A stretch of 64,000 nt of DNA. Source: Terrimesophilobacter mesophilus (GTDB lineage: Bacteria > Actinomycetota > Actinomycetes > Actinomycetales > Microbacteriaceae). A program made the translations under genes and the position numbers. The stretch is taken from NCBI RefSeq assembly GCF_014200375.1, contig NZ_JACHBP010000001.1:62001-126000 (forward strand), read 5' to 3'. Below are positions 1 through 8,457 of this stretch, piece by piece (the stretch's first letter is position 1; each line of letters starts with the position of its first letter). The notes beneath the pieces are model-generated. The model saw only the letters and a list, made by a program, of their open reading frames with translations, was not told where the DNA came from and did not search any database.

Positions 1-1257
1 GAAGACCTCGGCTTCTACCTCGTCGGCTACGGCTGCACGACCTGCATCGGAAACTCCGGCCCGCTCGAGGACGAGATCTCCGCCGCGGTCAACCAGAACG
101 ACCTCGCCGTGACGGCCGTGCTGTCCGGAAACCGCAACTTCGAGGGACGCATCAACCCCGACGTCAAGATGAACTATCTCGCGAGCCCGCCGCTCGTGAT
201 CGCGTACGCCCTCGCCGGTTCGATGGACTTCGATTTCGATGTGCAGCCGCTCGGGCAGGACACCGATGGCCGGGATGTGTTCCTCAGGGACATCTGGCCG
301 GATGCGGCAGAGGTGCAGAAGACGATCGACGAGTCGATCGACAGCTCGATGTTCGACACGCAGTACTCCGGCGTCTTCGACGGCGATGAGCGCTGGACCT
401 CCCTGCCGACGCCGGCCGGTGACGTGTTCGAGTGGAACGCGGCATCCACCTACGTGCGGAAGCCGCCGTATTTCGACGGAATGACGATGGAGCTCACGCC
501 GGTGACCGACATCGCCGGTGCCCGCGTGCTCGCGACACTCGGTGACTCCGTCACCACCGACCACATCAGCCCTGCGGGAAGCATCAAGTCGGACAGCCCG
601 GCCGGCCGCTACCTCACGGAGCACGGCATCGAGCGCAAGGACTTCAACTCCTACGGATCGCGTCGCGGCAATCACGAGGTCATGATCCGCGGGACGTTCG
701 CCAACATCCGCCTGCGCAACCAGCTGCTGGCCGGCGACAACGACGGCGCGGGAGTCGAGGGCGGATACACGAGGGACTTCACGAAGCCGGATGCCCCGCA
801 GGCGTTCATCTACGACGCGAGCCAGAATTACCAGGCAGCGGGTCTTCCACTCGTCGTGCTCGCCGGCAAGGAGTACGGCTCGGGTTCCAGTCGTGACTGG
901 GCGGCCAAGGGTACGAGCCTGCTGGGAGTGCACGCCGTCATCGCCGAGAGCTTCGAGCGAATCCACCGTTCCAACCTCATCGGGATGGGCGTCGTCCCGC
1001 TGCAGTTCCCCGCCGGAGAGAGCTGGGCGTCGCTCGGGCTCGACGGAACGGAGAGCATCAGCATCACGGGCCTGTCAGCGCTGAACGACGGCGTGACGCC
1101 GAAGACGGTGCACGTCGTGGCGGAACCGACCGCACAGTCCCGACCCGGGAGCGCGCCCATCGAGTTCGATGCGGTCGTGCGCATCGACACTCCCGGCGAG
1201 GCGGACTACTACCGCAACGGTGGAATCCTGCAGTACGTGCTGCGCAGCCTGGTCTGA
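1..1257 (+). CDS. acnA: Aconitate hydratase, C-terminal part (cut by window edge)
   Basis: This is the 3' part of aconitase, the TCA-cycle [4Fe-4S] enzyme that interconverts citrate and isocitrate. The frame is open from base 1, so the start lies upstream; 418 codons are visible. Near the left edge is [10 protein letters not shown], which carries one of the cluster-ligand Cys positions. The C-terminal swivel domain follows, with [15 protein letters not shown], the [14 protein letters not shown] block and the substrate-binding [13 protein letters not shown] loop. These motifs place it in the AcnA/IRP1-type aconitase family. The stop is TGA, and only 7 bp separate it from the stop of the convergent fadB-like gene, leaving no room for a conventional terminator. 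Identity is secure; whether it also acts as an RNA-binding regulator cannot be judged from this fragment. Confidence 0.97.
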   Translation, partial: EDLGFYLVGYGCTTCIGNSGPLEDEISAAVNQNDLAVTAVLSGNRNFEGRINPDVKMNYLASPPLVIAYALAGSMDFDFDVQPLGQDTDGRDVFLRDIWPDAAEVQKTIDESIDSSMFDTQYSGVFDGDERWTSLPTPAGDVFEWNAASTYVRKPPYFDGMTMELTPVTDIAGARVLATLGDSVTTDHISPAGSIKSDSPAGRYLTEHGIERKDFNSYGSRRGNHEVMIRGTFANIRLRNQLLAGDNDGAGVEGGYTRDFTKPDAPQAFIYDASQNYQAAGLPLVVLAGKEYGSGSSRDWAAKGTSLLGVHAVIAESFERIHRSNLIGMGVVPLQFPAGESWASLGLDGTESISITGLSALNDGVTPKTVHVVAEPTAQSRPGSAPIEFDAVVRIDTPGEADYYRNGGILQYVLRSLV

Positions 1258-1264
1258 CTGGGGG

Positions 1265-3385
1265 CTATTCGACTCCGCGAATCGGCGGGTGGTGGAAGGT
1301 GTCGCCGAAAACCCGCTCGGAGGCGCCGACCCGATCCAGGTACGGCGTGGCACCGCCCATCTGGAACGGCCATCCCGCTCCGAGGAGAAGGCACAGGTCG
1401 ATGTCCTCCGGTGCTGAGACGACGCCTTCCTGAAGCATCCGGTGGATCTCGTCCGCCAGGCCGTCCTCGACGCGACGGAGGATCTCCTCGCCGGACATGG
1501 GGCTGGTACCTCCGGAGACGATCGCGATCGCCTTCTTGTCGAATCCGGTGATCCTGCCCTTGCCGTCACGGTCGAAGATCTTCCCGTGTTCGGCCAGTCT
1601 GTGCAGGTTCTCACTCTCGAAGAACCGGTCCGGGAACGCCGCGTGGTGCGTGTCGAGCACGTGGGCGCCGACCGTGAGCCCGACGAGTTCGAGGAGCTCG
1701 AACGGGGTCATGGGCAGGCCGAACGGCCTAATGGACTCGTTGACGACCTCGAACGGCGTGCCGGTGTCCACCGCGTGCATGGCCTCACCGAGCAGCTTCG
1801 CGAGGATGCGGTTGACGACGAAGCCGGGTGTGTCGGCCGTGATGACCGCGTTCTTGTAGAGCGCCGCGGCCGTGACCATCGCGGTGCTGAGGGTCGCGTC
1901 GTCGGTCTGGGGAGTCTTCACCACCTCGATGAGCGGCATGACCGCGACGGGATTGAAGAAGTGGAAGCCGACCAGCCGTTCGGGGTGCTTCAGTTTCGCC
2001 CCGATCTGTTCGACGCTGAGCGACGACGTGTTCGTGGCGAGCACCGCCGACTCCGAGATGTGCTTCTCGACGTCGGCGAAGACATCCTGTTTGACCCCGA
2101 GCTCTTCGAAGACGGCCTCGATGACCCAGTCGCAGTCCGCGAAGTCGGCCTTGTCGGTCGTCCCGGTGACGAGGGCATTCAGTCGGTTCGCCTCATCAGG
2201 GGAGATGCGCTTCTTCTCCAAGAGCGTCGCGATCTCGGTGCGGATATAGTCGAGCCCCTTGTCGACGCGCGCCCGGTCGAGGTCCGTGATGACCACGGGA
2301 ACCTTGAGGCGTCGCACGAAGAGGAGCGCGAACTGGCTCGCCATGAGCCCCGCGCCGATGACGCCCACCTTGGTGACCGGCTTCGCCAGAGCCCTGTCCG
2401 GAGCCCCTGCGGGCTTCTTCGCGCGCTTCTGCACGAGATTGAACGAATAGATGCTGGCGCGGAACTGGTCGCCCGTGATGAGGTTGGCGAGGGTGTCGTC
2501 CTCTGCGGCGAATCCCGTCGCGCGGTCGGAGTTCTTGGCCGCCTTGAGCAGGTCGAGCGCTGCGTACGGTGATTTCGCCACGGTGCCGATGCGGCTCTCG
2601 AGCATCTTTCTCGCCAACGAGATCGCGACATCCCACTTGACCGCGCGTTCGATCTTGCCGGGCTCGTTCTTGCGCTTGACCTTCGTGCGGCCCGAGATGA
2701 CCGCGTCCGCCCAGCGGATCGAGTCCTCGAGGAAGTTGGCCGGACTGAACATGACATCGGCGATGCCGAGGTCCAGCACATCCTGCGCCTTGAGCGTGCG
2801 GTTGTTCTTGAGCGGGTTCTCGATGATGACCTTGAGCGCGTTCTCGATCCCGATGAGGTTCGGGAGCAACCAGGCGCCGCCCCAACCGGGGATGATCCCG
2901 AGGAAGACCTCGGGGAGCGCGAGTGCAGGGATCGAGCTGTCGACGGTCCGGTAGTCGGCGTTGAGGGCGATCTCCACCCCTCCGCCGAGAGCGAGCCCGT
3001 TGATGAACACGAACGAGGGGACACCGAGGCCGTGCAGAGCGCCAAGAGAGGCGTGGCCCTGCTGGGCGAGCTGTTTCGCGATCGCGCGGCTCGGGATGTC
3101 GCTCGCGTTCGTGAGGTCGGCGCCCGCTGCCAGGATGTACGGCTTGCCGGTCACCGCGACGCCGTGGATCTCGCCCTTCGCGGCACGATCCCTGAGGGTG
3201 GCCATGGTCTCGGCGTATTCCTTGAGTGTCAGCGGTCCGAGCGTGTTCGGACGCGTGTGGTCGCGTCCGTTGTCGAGGGTCACGAGCGCGAGGGTCCTGC
3301 CGTCGGAGATCGCGATGTCACGGACGAAGGAGTGGGTGACGACCTCATCCGCTGACAGTGCCAGGAGTGCGTCGAACTGTGCCAT
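1265..3385 (-). CDS. fadB: Bifunctional enoyl-CoA hydratase / 3-hydroxyacyl-CoA dehydrogenase (FadB-type alpha subunit)
   Basis: A 706-residue multifunctional beta-oxidation protein carrying out the hydration and NAD-dependent dehydrogenation steps. Residues about 25-240 form the crotonase domain (GKPYILAAGADL oxyanion region, GLALGGGVEIAL and LPEVFLGIIPGWGG with the two usual Glu). From about residue 340 comes the Rossmann-fold dehydrogenase (VIGAGLMAS, TNTSSLSVEQIG, GFHFFNPVAVMPLIEV with the catalytic-type His near 475) and the C-terminal helical domain. The third Gly of the GxGxxG motif is replaced by Ala (GAGLMA). I chose ATG at 3385 because GGAG lies just upstream with good spacing; an in-frame ATG at 3397 is the alternative. 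The thiolase gene ends 14 bp upstream, so the two probably form an operon and a trifunctional complex. Confidence 0.93.
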   Translation of the reverse strand: MAQFDALLALSADEVVTHSFVRDIAISDGRTLALVTLDNGRDHTRPNTLGPLTLKEYAETMATLRDRAAKGEIHGVAVTGKPYILAAGADLTNASDIPSRAIAKQLAQQGHASLGALHGLGVPSFVFINGLALGGGVEIALNADYRTVDSSIPALALPEVFLGIIPGWGGAWLLPNLIGIENALKVIIENPLKNNRTLKAQDVLDLGIADVMFSPANFLEDSIRWADAVISGRTKVKRKNEPGKIERAVKWDVAISLARKMLESRIGTVAKSPYAALDLLKAAKNSDRATGFAAEDDTLANLITGDQFRASIYSFNLVQKRAKKPAGAPDRALAKPVTKVGVIGAGLMASQFALLFVRRLKVPVVITDLDRARVDKGLDYIRTEIATLLEKKRISPDEANRLNALVTGTTDKADFADCDWVIEAVFEELGVKQDVFADVEKHISESAVLATNTSSLSVEQIGAKLKHPERLVGFHFFNPVAVMPLIEVVKTPQTDDATLSTAMVTAAALYKNAVITADTPGFVVNRILAKLLGEAMHAVDTGTPFEVVNESIRPFGLPMTPFELLELVGLTVGAHVLDTHHAAFPDRFFESENLHRLAEHGKIFDRDGKGRITGFDKKAIAIVSGGTSPMSGEEILRRVEDGLADEIHRMLQEGVVSAPEDIDLCLLLGAGWPFQMGGATPYLDRVGASERVFGDTFHHPPIRGVE

Positions 3386-3399
3386 CTTCTTCTCCATGC

Positions 3400-4599
3400 T
3401 CAACGCCCGCTTCCGTCGTGGTGCGGGTTCTCCCAGATGACGGATCCGCCCTGCCCGAGCCCGACGCACATGGCCGTGAGGCCGTAGCGGACCTCAGGGT
3501 GCTGCGCGAACTGGGCCGCGAGCTGGATCATGAGCCGCACGCCGCTCGAGGCGAGCGGATGACCGATCGCGATCGCGCCGCCCCACTTGTTCACGCGCGG
3601 GTCGTCATCCGCGATCGCGAAGTGGTCGAGGAAGGAGAGCACCTGGACCGCGAAGGCCTCATTGAGCTCGAAGAGCCCGATGTCGTCGATCGACAGCCCG
3701 GCCTTGCGAAGAGCCTTCTCGGTGGAGGGGATCGGCCCGATCCCCATGATCTCGGGGTCGACGCCGGCGAAGGCGAAGCTCACCATGCGCATCTTCGGCG
3801 CCACGCCGAACTCCCGCGCGGCATCAGCGCTCGCGATGATGCTCACGGTGGCGCCGTCGTTCAGGCCGGATGAGTTCCCGGCGGTGATCCGTCCGTGGGG
3901 CCGGAAGGGCGTCCTGAGCCCTGCGAGGCCCTCCATCGTGGTCTCCGGGCGCGGCGCCTCATCCCGCTCCGCAAGGCCCCAGCCGGCCTCGCTGCGGATG
4001 GCGACCGGGATCAGGTCCGGCTGGATGTTGCCCTCTTCGTAAGCGCGGGCGAGTTTGTGCTGGCTGTTCATGGCGAAGCGATCCGAGCGCTCCCTGGTGA
4101 GCTGCGGAAAGCGATCGTGGATGCGCTCGGCCGTCGCTCCCATGCTCAGGGCATCGGCGCCGACGAGCTTCTCCGCGACGAACCGCGGGTTCGGGTCTGC
4201 TCCGGACCCCATCGGGTGGTGCCCCATGTGCTCGACGCCGCCCGCGATCGCCACATCGTACATGCCGAATCCGATCGCACCGGCGAGCGTCGTGACCGAC
4301 GTCATCGCGCCCGCGCACATCCGATCGATCGCATATCCGGGAACTGATTTCGGCAGGCCGGCGAGAAGCCCCACGGTGCGGCCGAGGGTCAGCCCCTGGT
4401 CGCCCTGCTGGGTCGTCGCGGCGATCGCCACATCGTCGTACCGGTCGAGGGGGATGCCGGGATTGCGTTCGAGGAGCCCGATGAGCGCCTTCGTGACGAG
4501 GTCGTCAGCCCTCGTCTGCCAGTACATGCCCTTCTCGCCCGCCCGGCCGAACGGAGTGCGAACCCCGTCCACGAACACGACATCGGATCTTTCGGCCAT
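3400..4599 (-). CDS. fadA: Acetyl-CoA C-acyltransferase (thiolase, beta subunit)
   Basis: A 399-residue thiolase for the final thiolytic step of fatty-acid beta-oxidation. Seen in the sequence: VRTPFGRAG at the N-terminus, DRMCAGAMTS with the nucleophilic Cys near residue 95, GNSSGLNDGA, GHPLASSGVRL (His near 347) and the C-terminal acid/base Cys in CVGLGQGG near 378. The start ATG at 4599 is preceded by AGGGAG at a 5-nt distance; a longer upstream frame (from 4629) lacks this support. It is followed after 14 bp by the FadB-like gene. Its 5' leader holds a 13-bp palindrome next to a TAGGAT -10-like hexamer, so the pair may be repressor-controlled (inference). Confidence 0.94.
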   Translation of the reverse strand: MAERSDVVFVDGVRTPFGRAGEKGMYWQTRADDLVTKALIGLLERNPGIPLDRYDDVAIAATTQQGDQGLTLGRTVGLLAGLPKSVPGYAIDRMCAGAMTSVTTLAGAIGFGMYDVAIAGGVEHMGHHPMGSGADPNPRFVAEKLVGADALSMGATAERIHDRFPQLTRERSDRFAMNSQHKLARAYEEGNIQPDLIPVAIRSEAGWGLAERDEAPRPETTMEGLAGLRTPFRPHGRITAGNSSGLNDGATVSIIASADAAREFGVAPKMRMVSFAFAGVDPEIMGIGPIPSTEKALRKAGLSIDDIGLFELNEAFAVQVLSFLDHFAIADDDPRVNKWGGAIAIGHPLASSGVRLMIQLAAQFAQHPEVRYGLTAMCVGLGQGGSVIWENPHHDGSGR

Positions 4600-4623
4600 G
4601 ACGACTCCCTGAACTCTCGACGG

Positions 4624-4636
4624 CACCATGATGGTG
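4624..4636 (-). promoter_or_regulatory. 13-bp palindrome in the fadA leader, possible operator
   Basis: CACCATGATGGTG is a perfect inverted repeat (6-bp arms, one central base). It lies in the untranslated leader of fadA, between a -10-like hexamer and the ribosome binding site. Its position just after the predicted transcription start would suit a repressor such as a TetR/FadR-type fatty-acid regulator. No regulator gene is adjacent, so function is inference. Confidence 0.35.
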
Positions 4637-4644
4637 GCACTTCG

Positions 4645-4650
4645 ATCCTA
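4645..4650 (-). promoter_or_regulatory. Candidate -10 hexamer for fadA-fadB
   Basis: TAGGAT on the minus strand lies 45 nt before the fadA ATG at 4599. No convincing -35 is visible. It is the best promoter candidate in the 89-bp gap between the stop of the RNase D gene and fadA. Confidence 0.35.
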
Positions 4651-4688
4651 GGCTCGCGTCGAAGGCGCCGAGAATTCTTTGATTCTTC

Positions 4689-5906
4689 CTACGAGTCCGC
4701 GGTATCGGGTTCGGTCTCGGGTTGGCTCGCCTCGACAAAGGCGTCCACTATCACCTGGGCTGTTGCGTCGCACTGCCACGGACGGGCGCCTCCTGCCGCG
4801 AGCATGGTGCGGACATCGTCGACCGTCACCGGTTCCGGAGGCTCCCATGCGACCTGCCGGAGCAACTCGGGGGTCAGCAGGTTCTCGACCGGAATGGACA
4901 GCTCCTCGGACAGCGCGGCGAAGGCCGTGCGTGCAGCCTTGATCCGGCGATCGGCCTCCGGGCGGCGGTCGGGCCACGCGCGAACGGGCGGGATGGCATC
5001 GCTCGGCACCTTCAGGCGGGGCAGGTCCTCGACGGCCATCCCGCGCTCGATCGCGGCCCACCAGCGCGGAAGCTGGCTGCGACTGGCCCTGCCGTTGAAC
5101 TCTCGGAGCGCCGCGAGGTCGCTCTTCGTCGCGGGGAGGTTCTTCGCCGCGGCGGTGATCGAAAGGTCGGGGAGCAATCGCCCGGGCGCGGTGTCGATCT
5201 CGCGGGCGTACTCATCCCGTGCCGTCCACAACGCTCTGGCCACGGCGAGGCTCCTCGGCTGCCGAAGCGAGTGCAGCCCGGAGAGCCGTCGCCATGCGTC
5301 GGGGTTCGCGGGCTTCGGCTCCTTCGCGAGAGTCGCCGCGAACTCCTGGCGGGCGATCTCGGACTTGCCGTTCCTCTCGAGAAGCTCAGCGAGCGCATCC
5401 CGCAGGTCGACGAGCAGTTCGACGTCGAGCGCGGCGTAGACGAGCCAGGCCTGGGGCAGCGGCCTGGTGGACCAGTCGGCGGCGGAGTGCTCTTTCGCGA
5501 GGTGGATCCCGAGCAGTTCCTCGACGACGGAGCCGAGCCCGACGCGGGGAATGCCGGCGAGGCGCGCGCCGAGTTCGGTGTCGAAGATCGTCTCAGGATC
5601 CAGTCCGACCTCGCGCAGGCAGGCCAGGTCCTGGCTCGCAGCGTGAAGGATCCACTCGACGGAACCGACGGCCTCCTGGAGTTCGGAGAATTCACCGATC
5701 GCCGGCGGGTCGAACAGGAAGCTCCCCGCGCCGCGACGGAACACCTGGATGAGATATGCGCGCTGTGAATACCGGTATCCGGATGCCCGCTCGGCGTCGA
5801 TGGCGAGGGGTCCGCTGCCGGCCGAAATGATCTCCACCGCGGTGAGGAATCCACGGCGGGAATCGATGACGGCGACGGGATCGTGGGGAGCTTGCTCTGA
5901 CGTCAC
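4689..5906 (-). CDS. rnd: Ribonuclease D (3'-5' exoribonuclease with HRDC domain)
   Basis: A 405-residue DEDD-family 3'-5' exonuclease acting in stable-RNA maturation or turnover. The exonuclease domain (about residues 10-200) shows the metal-binding acids in AIDAERASGYRY (D37, E39), HAASQDLACLREVG, and WLVYAALDVELL with the Tyr of the DEDDy subclass. An HRDC-type helical domain follows (about 205-290, WRRLSGLHSLRQPRSL onward). The start is GTG at 5906, which overlaps the stop of the DUF3000 gene by 4 bp (GTGA), indicating translational coupling. The same DUF3000-rnd pairing is known in mycobacteria. The final 100 residues are less conserved. Confidence 0.93.
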   Translation of the reverse strand: MTSEQAPHDPVAVIDSRRGFLTAVEIISAGSGPLAIDAERASGYRYSQRAYLIQVFRRGAGSFLFDPPAIGEFSELQEAVGSVEWILHAASQDLACLREVGLDPETIFDTELGARLAGIPRVGLGSVVEELLGIHLAKEHSAADWSTRPLPQAWLVYAALDVELLVDLRDALAELLERNGKSEIARQEFAATLAKEPKPANPDAWRRLSGLHSLRQPRSLAVARALWTARDEYAREIDTAPGRLLPDLSITAAAKNLPATKSDLAALREFNGRASRSQLPRWWAAIERGMAVEDLPRLKVPSDAIPPVRAWPDRRPEADRRIKAARTAFAALSEELSIPVENLLTPELLRQVAWEPPEPVTVDDVRTMLAAGGARPWQCDATAQVIVDAFVEASQPETEPDTADS

Positions 5907-6496
5907 GTGGTCGCGCGCCTCGCAGCCAGCAGAGCGACACCGTCTGGAGTCGGCGGAAGTCCGGCGAGCATGCAGATGAGGTCACCCCACGCCTCGACGT
6001 GCCTGGCCATCGACTCGTCAGAGGGGGTCCAGCTCGCCCGCAGCTCGATCTGGGCGCCGTCTCCCTGGTCGGCGAGGCCGCCGAATCCGGTGGACAGGAT
6101 CTTCGTGGCCGTGCCGGATGGCGCCGTGTAGGAGGCCCCGCGCGAGTCCAGCGCATCGATGAGCCATGACCAGGCGACCTCGGCGAGGAAGGGGTCGATT
6201 CCGATGTCCGTCTCGAGGGGAGCCTGCGCGTAGCAGACGATGCGGAACTGCCCGCCCCACGCGTCGGGAGCGCTCGGGTCATGCAGCAGCACGAATCTCC
6301 CGGTCGCCAGGTCGGAGTCCTCGTGGTGGCGGGCAGGTGTCACGTCGGCGGCCAGAGCGATGGAGAAGGGGGCGAGATTGACCGGCGCGGCGATCCCCGT
6401 GACCTGGAGCTCTTCACGCAGCCCGGCGAGGTGCACGGACTCGACGGCAGCGGAAAACGCCGCGGGCACCTCGGGTCCGGTCGAATTCGCTCGCAC
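5903..6496 (-). CDS. DUF3000 family protein
   Basis: A 197-residue protein of the actinobacteria-specific DUF3000 family, function unknown. It has no signal peptide or membrane segment. Conserved-looking stretches include LREELQVTGIAAP near the N-terminus and HVEAWGDLICMLAGLPPTPDG near the C-terminus. The start is GTG at 6496. No Shine-Dalgarno precedes it, but TAGTCT lies exactly 6 nt upstream, the geometry of a leaderless transcript. It is co-transcribed with and overlaps rnd, so a role linked to RNA metabolism is possible, but this is context only. Confidence 0.85.
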   Translation of the reverse strand: MRANSTGPEVPAAFSAAVESVHLAGLREELQVTGIAAPVNLAPFSIALAADVTPARHHEDSDLATGRFVLLHDPSAPDAWGGQFRIVCYAQAPLETDIGIDPFLAEVAWSWLIDALDSRGASYTAPSGTATKILSTGFGGLADQGDGAQIELRASWTPSDESMARHVEAWGDLICMLAGLPPTPDGVALLAARRATT

Positions 6497-6518
6497 GAGT
6501 GAAGACTAAAGTTCCAGA
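6497..6518. promoter_or_regulatory. 22-bp divergent leaderless promoter region
   Basis: Only 22 bp separate two divergent GTG start codons (DUF3000 on -, alpha/beta hydrolase on +). Each strand carries a -10-like hexamer exactly 6 nt before its GTG: TAGTCT on - (bases 6503-6508) and TAAAGT on + (6507-6512). The two hexamers overlap by 2 bp, so RNA polymerase could not open both at once. Neither gene has a ribosome binding site. Confidence 0.6.
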
Positions 6519-7811
6519 GTGGGACTTTCGGGGAGGCACGCCGTCCGCGCGGCAGTCGGACGCCGCAACACGCGGCCGCGCATCCTGATCGGTCTCGGCG
6601 TCCTCGCCGGTGCCGTCGCCGTTGCCGGGGTCGCGGCGGCGGTGGTGTCGATCGCCATGGTGCGGGCCATCCTCATTCCGCCGACATCGCGCGAGCAGGA
6701 CACGGACATCCTCGATGTGGACAGTGCTGCCGGCACCATCACGTTCTCCCGATCGCCGGACGCCATGGTCGATGGCCGGTTCAGCTTCTGGTTCTCGGAT
6801 GCGACGGGGCACGCGAGGATCGGGCGGATCAGGTCCGCGACGGCGCATTCGGTCACGAGGGTTCTTCTCCGCGTCGATTTCGGCGACATCGAGTCCGCGA
6901 CGAAAGGCCGGTTCAACGGCTGGTTCTACCTGTATCCGAGCGACCTCGGCGTCGAGTTCGACGATGTCGTCGTCGACACGGAGCTCGGCCCGGCACCGGC
7001 CTGGCTCGTCCGCCCCGAGGCACCCAATGCGGATTCGAGTGCAGATCCGTGGGTCATCCAGGTGCACGGTCGCGCGGTCATGCGCGCGGAGACCATCCGT
7101 GCCATCCCGGTGTTCCGCGACGAGGGCTATACGTCGCTCCTGGTCTCATACCGCAACGATTTCGAGGCGCCGACGAGCCCGGACGGGCGCTATTCGCTCG
7201 GCGACACGGAGTGGAGGGACATCGACGCGGCACTCGAATTCGCGAAGGACCACGGTGCGACCTCCGTCGTCCTCATGGGATGGTCGATGGGCGGCGCGGC
7301 GGCGCTCCAAGCCGTGAGCCGTTCGCCGCTGGCCGGGCTCGTGAAGGGCCTGGTCCTGGATTCGCCCGTCATCGACTGGGTCGACGCTCTCGACTACCAG
7401 GGGCGCGCGAAGGGGATCATCCGCCCCATCCGGTCGATCGTCTACTCGATGATCAGTGGGGACTGGGGTGCACCCTTCACAGGGCTCGAGGACCCGATCG
7501 ACCTGGGGCGGCTCGACTTCGTCGGGCGGGCGGAGGAGCTGTCGATACCGATCCTGATCCTCCACAGCGACGACGACGGTTATGTCCCATCGTCGGCATC
7601 CCGTGCGCTTGCCGAGGCCCGCCCCGACATCGTGACGCTCGAGGTCTTCGATACCGCGCGGCATACCAAGCTCTGGAACTACGACCCGGACCGCTGGACC
7701 GCTGTGATCCGGTCCTGGCTTCGCGGGCTGGATGCCGCATCCGTCACGGCGCGCTCCTCACGGCCCAGCGAGCGTACAGGACGCTCTCGGAGTCCACGAG
7801 GAGCTGGTTGA
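6519..7811 (+). CDS. Membrane-anchored alpha/beta hydrolase
   Basis: A 430-residue predicted serine hydrolase; substrate unknown. A basic N-terminus is followed by a hydrophobic segment at about residues 21-50 (signal anchor), so the catalytic domain should lie outside the membrane. From about residue 175 the alpha/beta-hydrolase core shows WVIQVHGR (oxyanion region), nucleophile elbow GWSMGGAAAL (Ser256), HSDDDGYVP (acid at about 352) and TARHTKLW (His382), a full triad. Starting with GTG at 6519 gives a leaderless design (TAAAGT 6 nt upstream). The last 25 residues are Arg/Ser-rich and are encoded where the gene overlaps the 3' end of the opposite RibD-like gene by 68 bp, which looks like a stop-codon loss and extension. 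M. tuberculosis also has a protease/hydrolase near its RibD-like gene. Confidence 0.82.
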   Translation: MGLSGRHAVRAAVGRRNTRPRILIGLGVLAGAVAVAGVAAAVVSIAMVRAILIPPTSREQDTDILDVDSAAGTITFSRSPDAMVDGRFSFWFSDATGHARIGRIRSATAHSVTRVLLRVDFGDIESATKGRFNGWFYLYPSDLGVEFDDVVVDTELGPAPAWLVRPEAPNADSSADPWVIQVHGRAVMRAETIRAIPVFRDEGYTSLLVSYRNDFEAPTSPDGRYSLGDTEWRDIDAALEFAKDHGATSVVLMGWSMGGAAALQAVSRSPLAGLVKGLVLDSPVIDWVDALDYQGRAKGIIRPIRSIVYSMISGDWGAPFTGLEDPIDLGRLDFVGRAEELSIPILILHSDDDGYVPSSASRALAEARPDIVTLEVFDTARHTKLWNYDPDRWTAVIRSWLRGLDAASVTARSSRPSERTGRSRSPRGAG

Positions 7812-8457
7812 GGCGAAGCGGTCGTGAACCGTCGAGACCGGGCAAGACCGGCACGTCGACGCCGTTCACGATGGGGCTGGTCGAGAGGCACAGCTCATCG
7901 ACGACGTCGGCATCGACGAGCTGTGATGCGAGCATCGGCCCACCCTCGCACACAATGCGTTCATGGCCGAGTCTCCGCAGCGCGTCGACGATCGCCGAGG
8001 CCTGCAGTCGCGGGCCAGGCAGCTGCACGATGGCCACGGGTCGGTCCCCCAGCGAGGACCGAACCATATCCTCGGCGCTGGCGGGGCAGAGGACGATGAT
8101 GCGGCCGGGGCCGACGTCGGCGGGAATGCGATGGCCACGAAAGTCGCCGGTACCGGTCACGATGGCGAGCGGCGCGGACTTCGGCAGGAAATAGCCCTCC
8201 CGGCGGACACTGCTCGCGCCGACCAGGACCACGTCGGAGAGCCGACGGATGGCGCCGAGGATCCGGCGGTCGGTCCGGTTCGAGAGGCCGTTGGAGGTGC
8301 CGTCGGATCCTGCGGCGTTTCCGTTGACGCTCGCGACGAGGTTGAGCCTCAGCCAGCGAGCCTGTGGAGGCGTGTACAGCGACTCGAGCGTGTCGTCGTC
8401 GGCGTCGTCCAGGTCGAACCCCGCGGGCGGAGCGGGGATCAGCCGCGTGAGGGTCAC
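7744..8457 (-). CDS. RibD C-terminal domain / dihydrofolate reductase-like pyrimidine reductase
   Basis: A 237-residue stand-alone reductase domain of the RibD-C/DHFR fold, without the deaminase domain of full RibD. Visible: WLRLNLVASVNGNAAG near the N-terminus, SDVVLVGASSVRREGY, the nucleotide-binding RIVCEGGPMLASQLV and the ending LCLSTSPIVNG. The family includes M. tuberculosis Rv2671, which has dihydrofolate reductase activity and can bypass some antifolates; that role here is inference. I place the start at GTG 8457, which overlaps the stop of sufE by 4 bp; the open frame extends upstream to 8730 but that part is a shadow of sufE. Its 3' end overlaps the convergent hydrolase gene. Confidence 0.8.
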   Translation of the reverse strand: MTLTRLIPAPPAGFDLDDADDDTLESLYTPPQARWLRLNLVASVNGNAAGSDGTSNGLSNRTDRRILGAIRRLSDVVLVGASSVRREGYFLPKSAPLAIVTGTGDFRGHRIPADVGPGRIIVLCPASAEDMVRSSLGDRPVAIVQLPGPRLQASAIVDALRRLGHERIVCEGGPMLASQLVDADVVDELCLSTSPIVNGVDVPVLPGLDGSRPLRLNQLLVDSESVLYARWAVRSAP

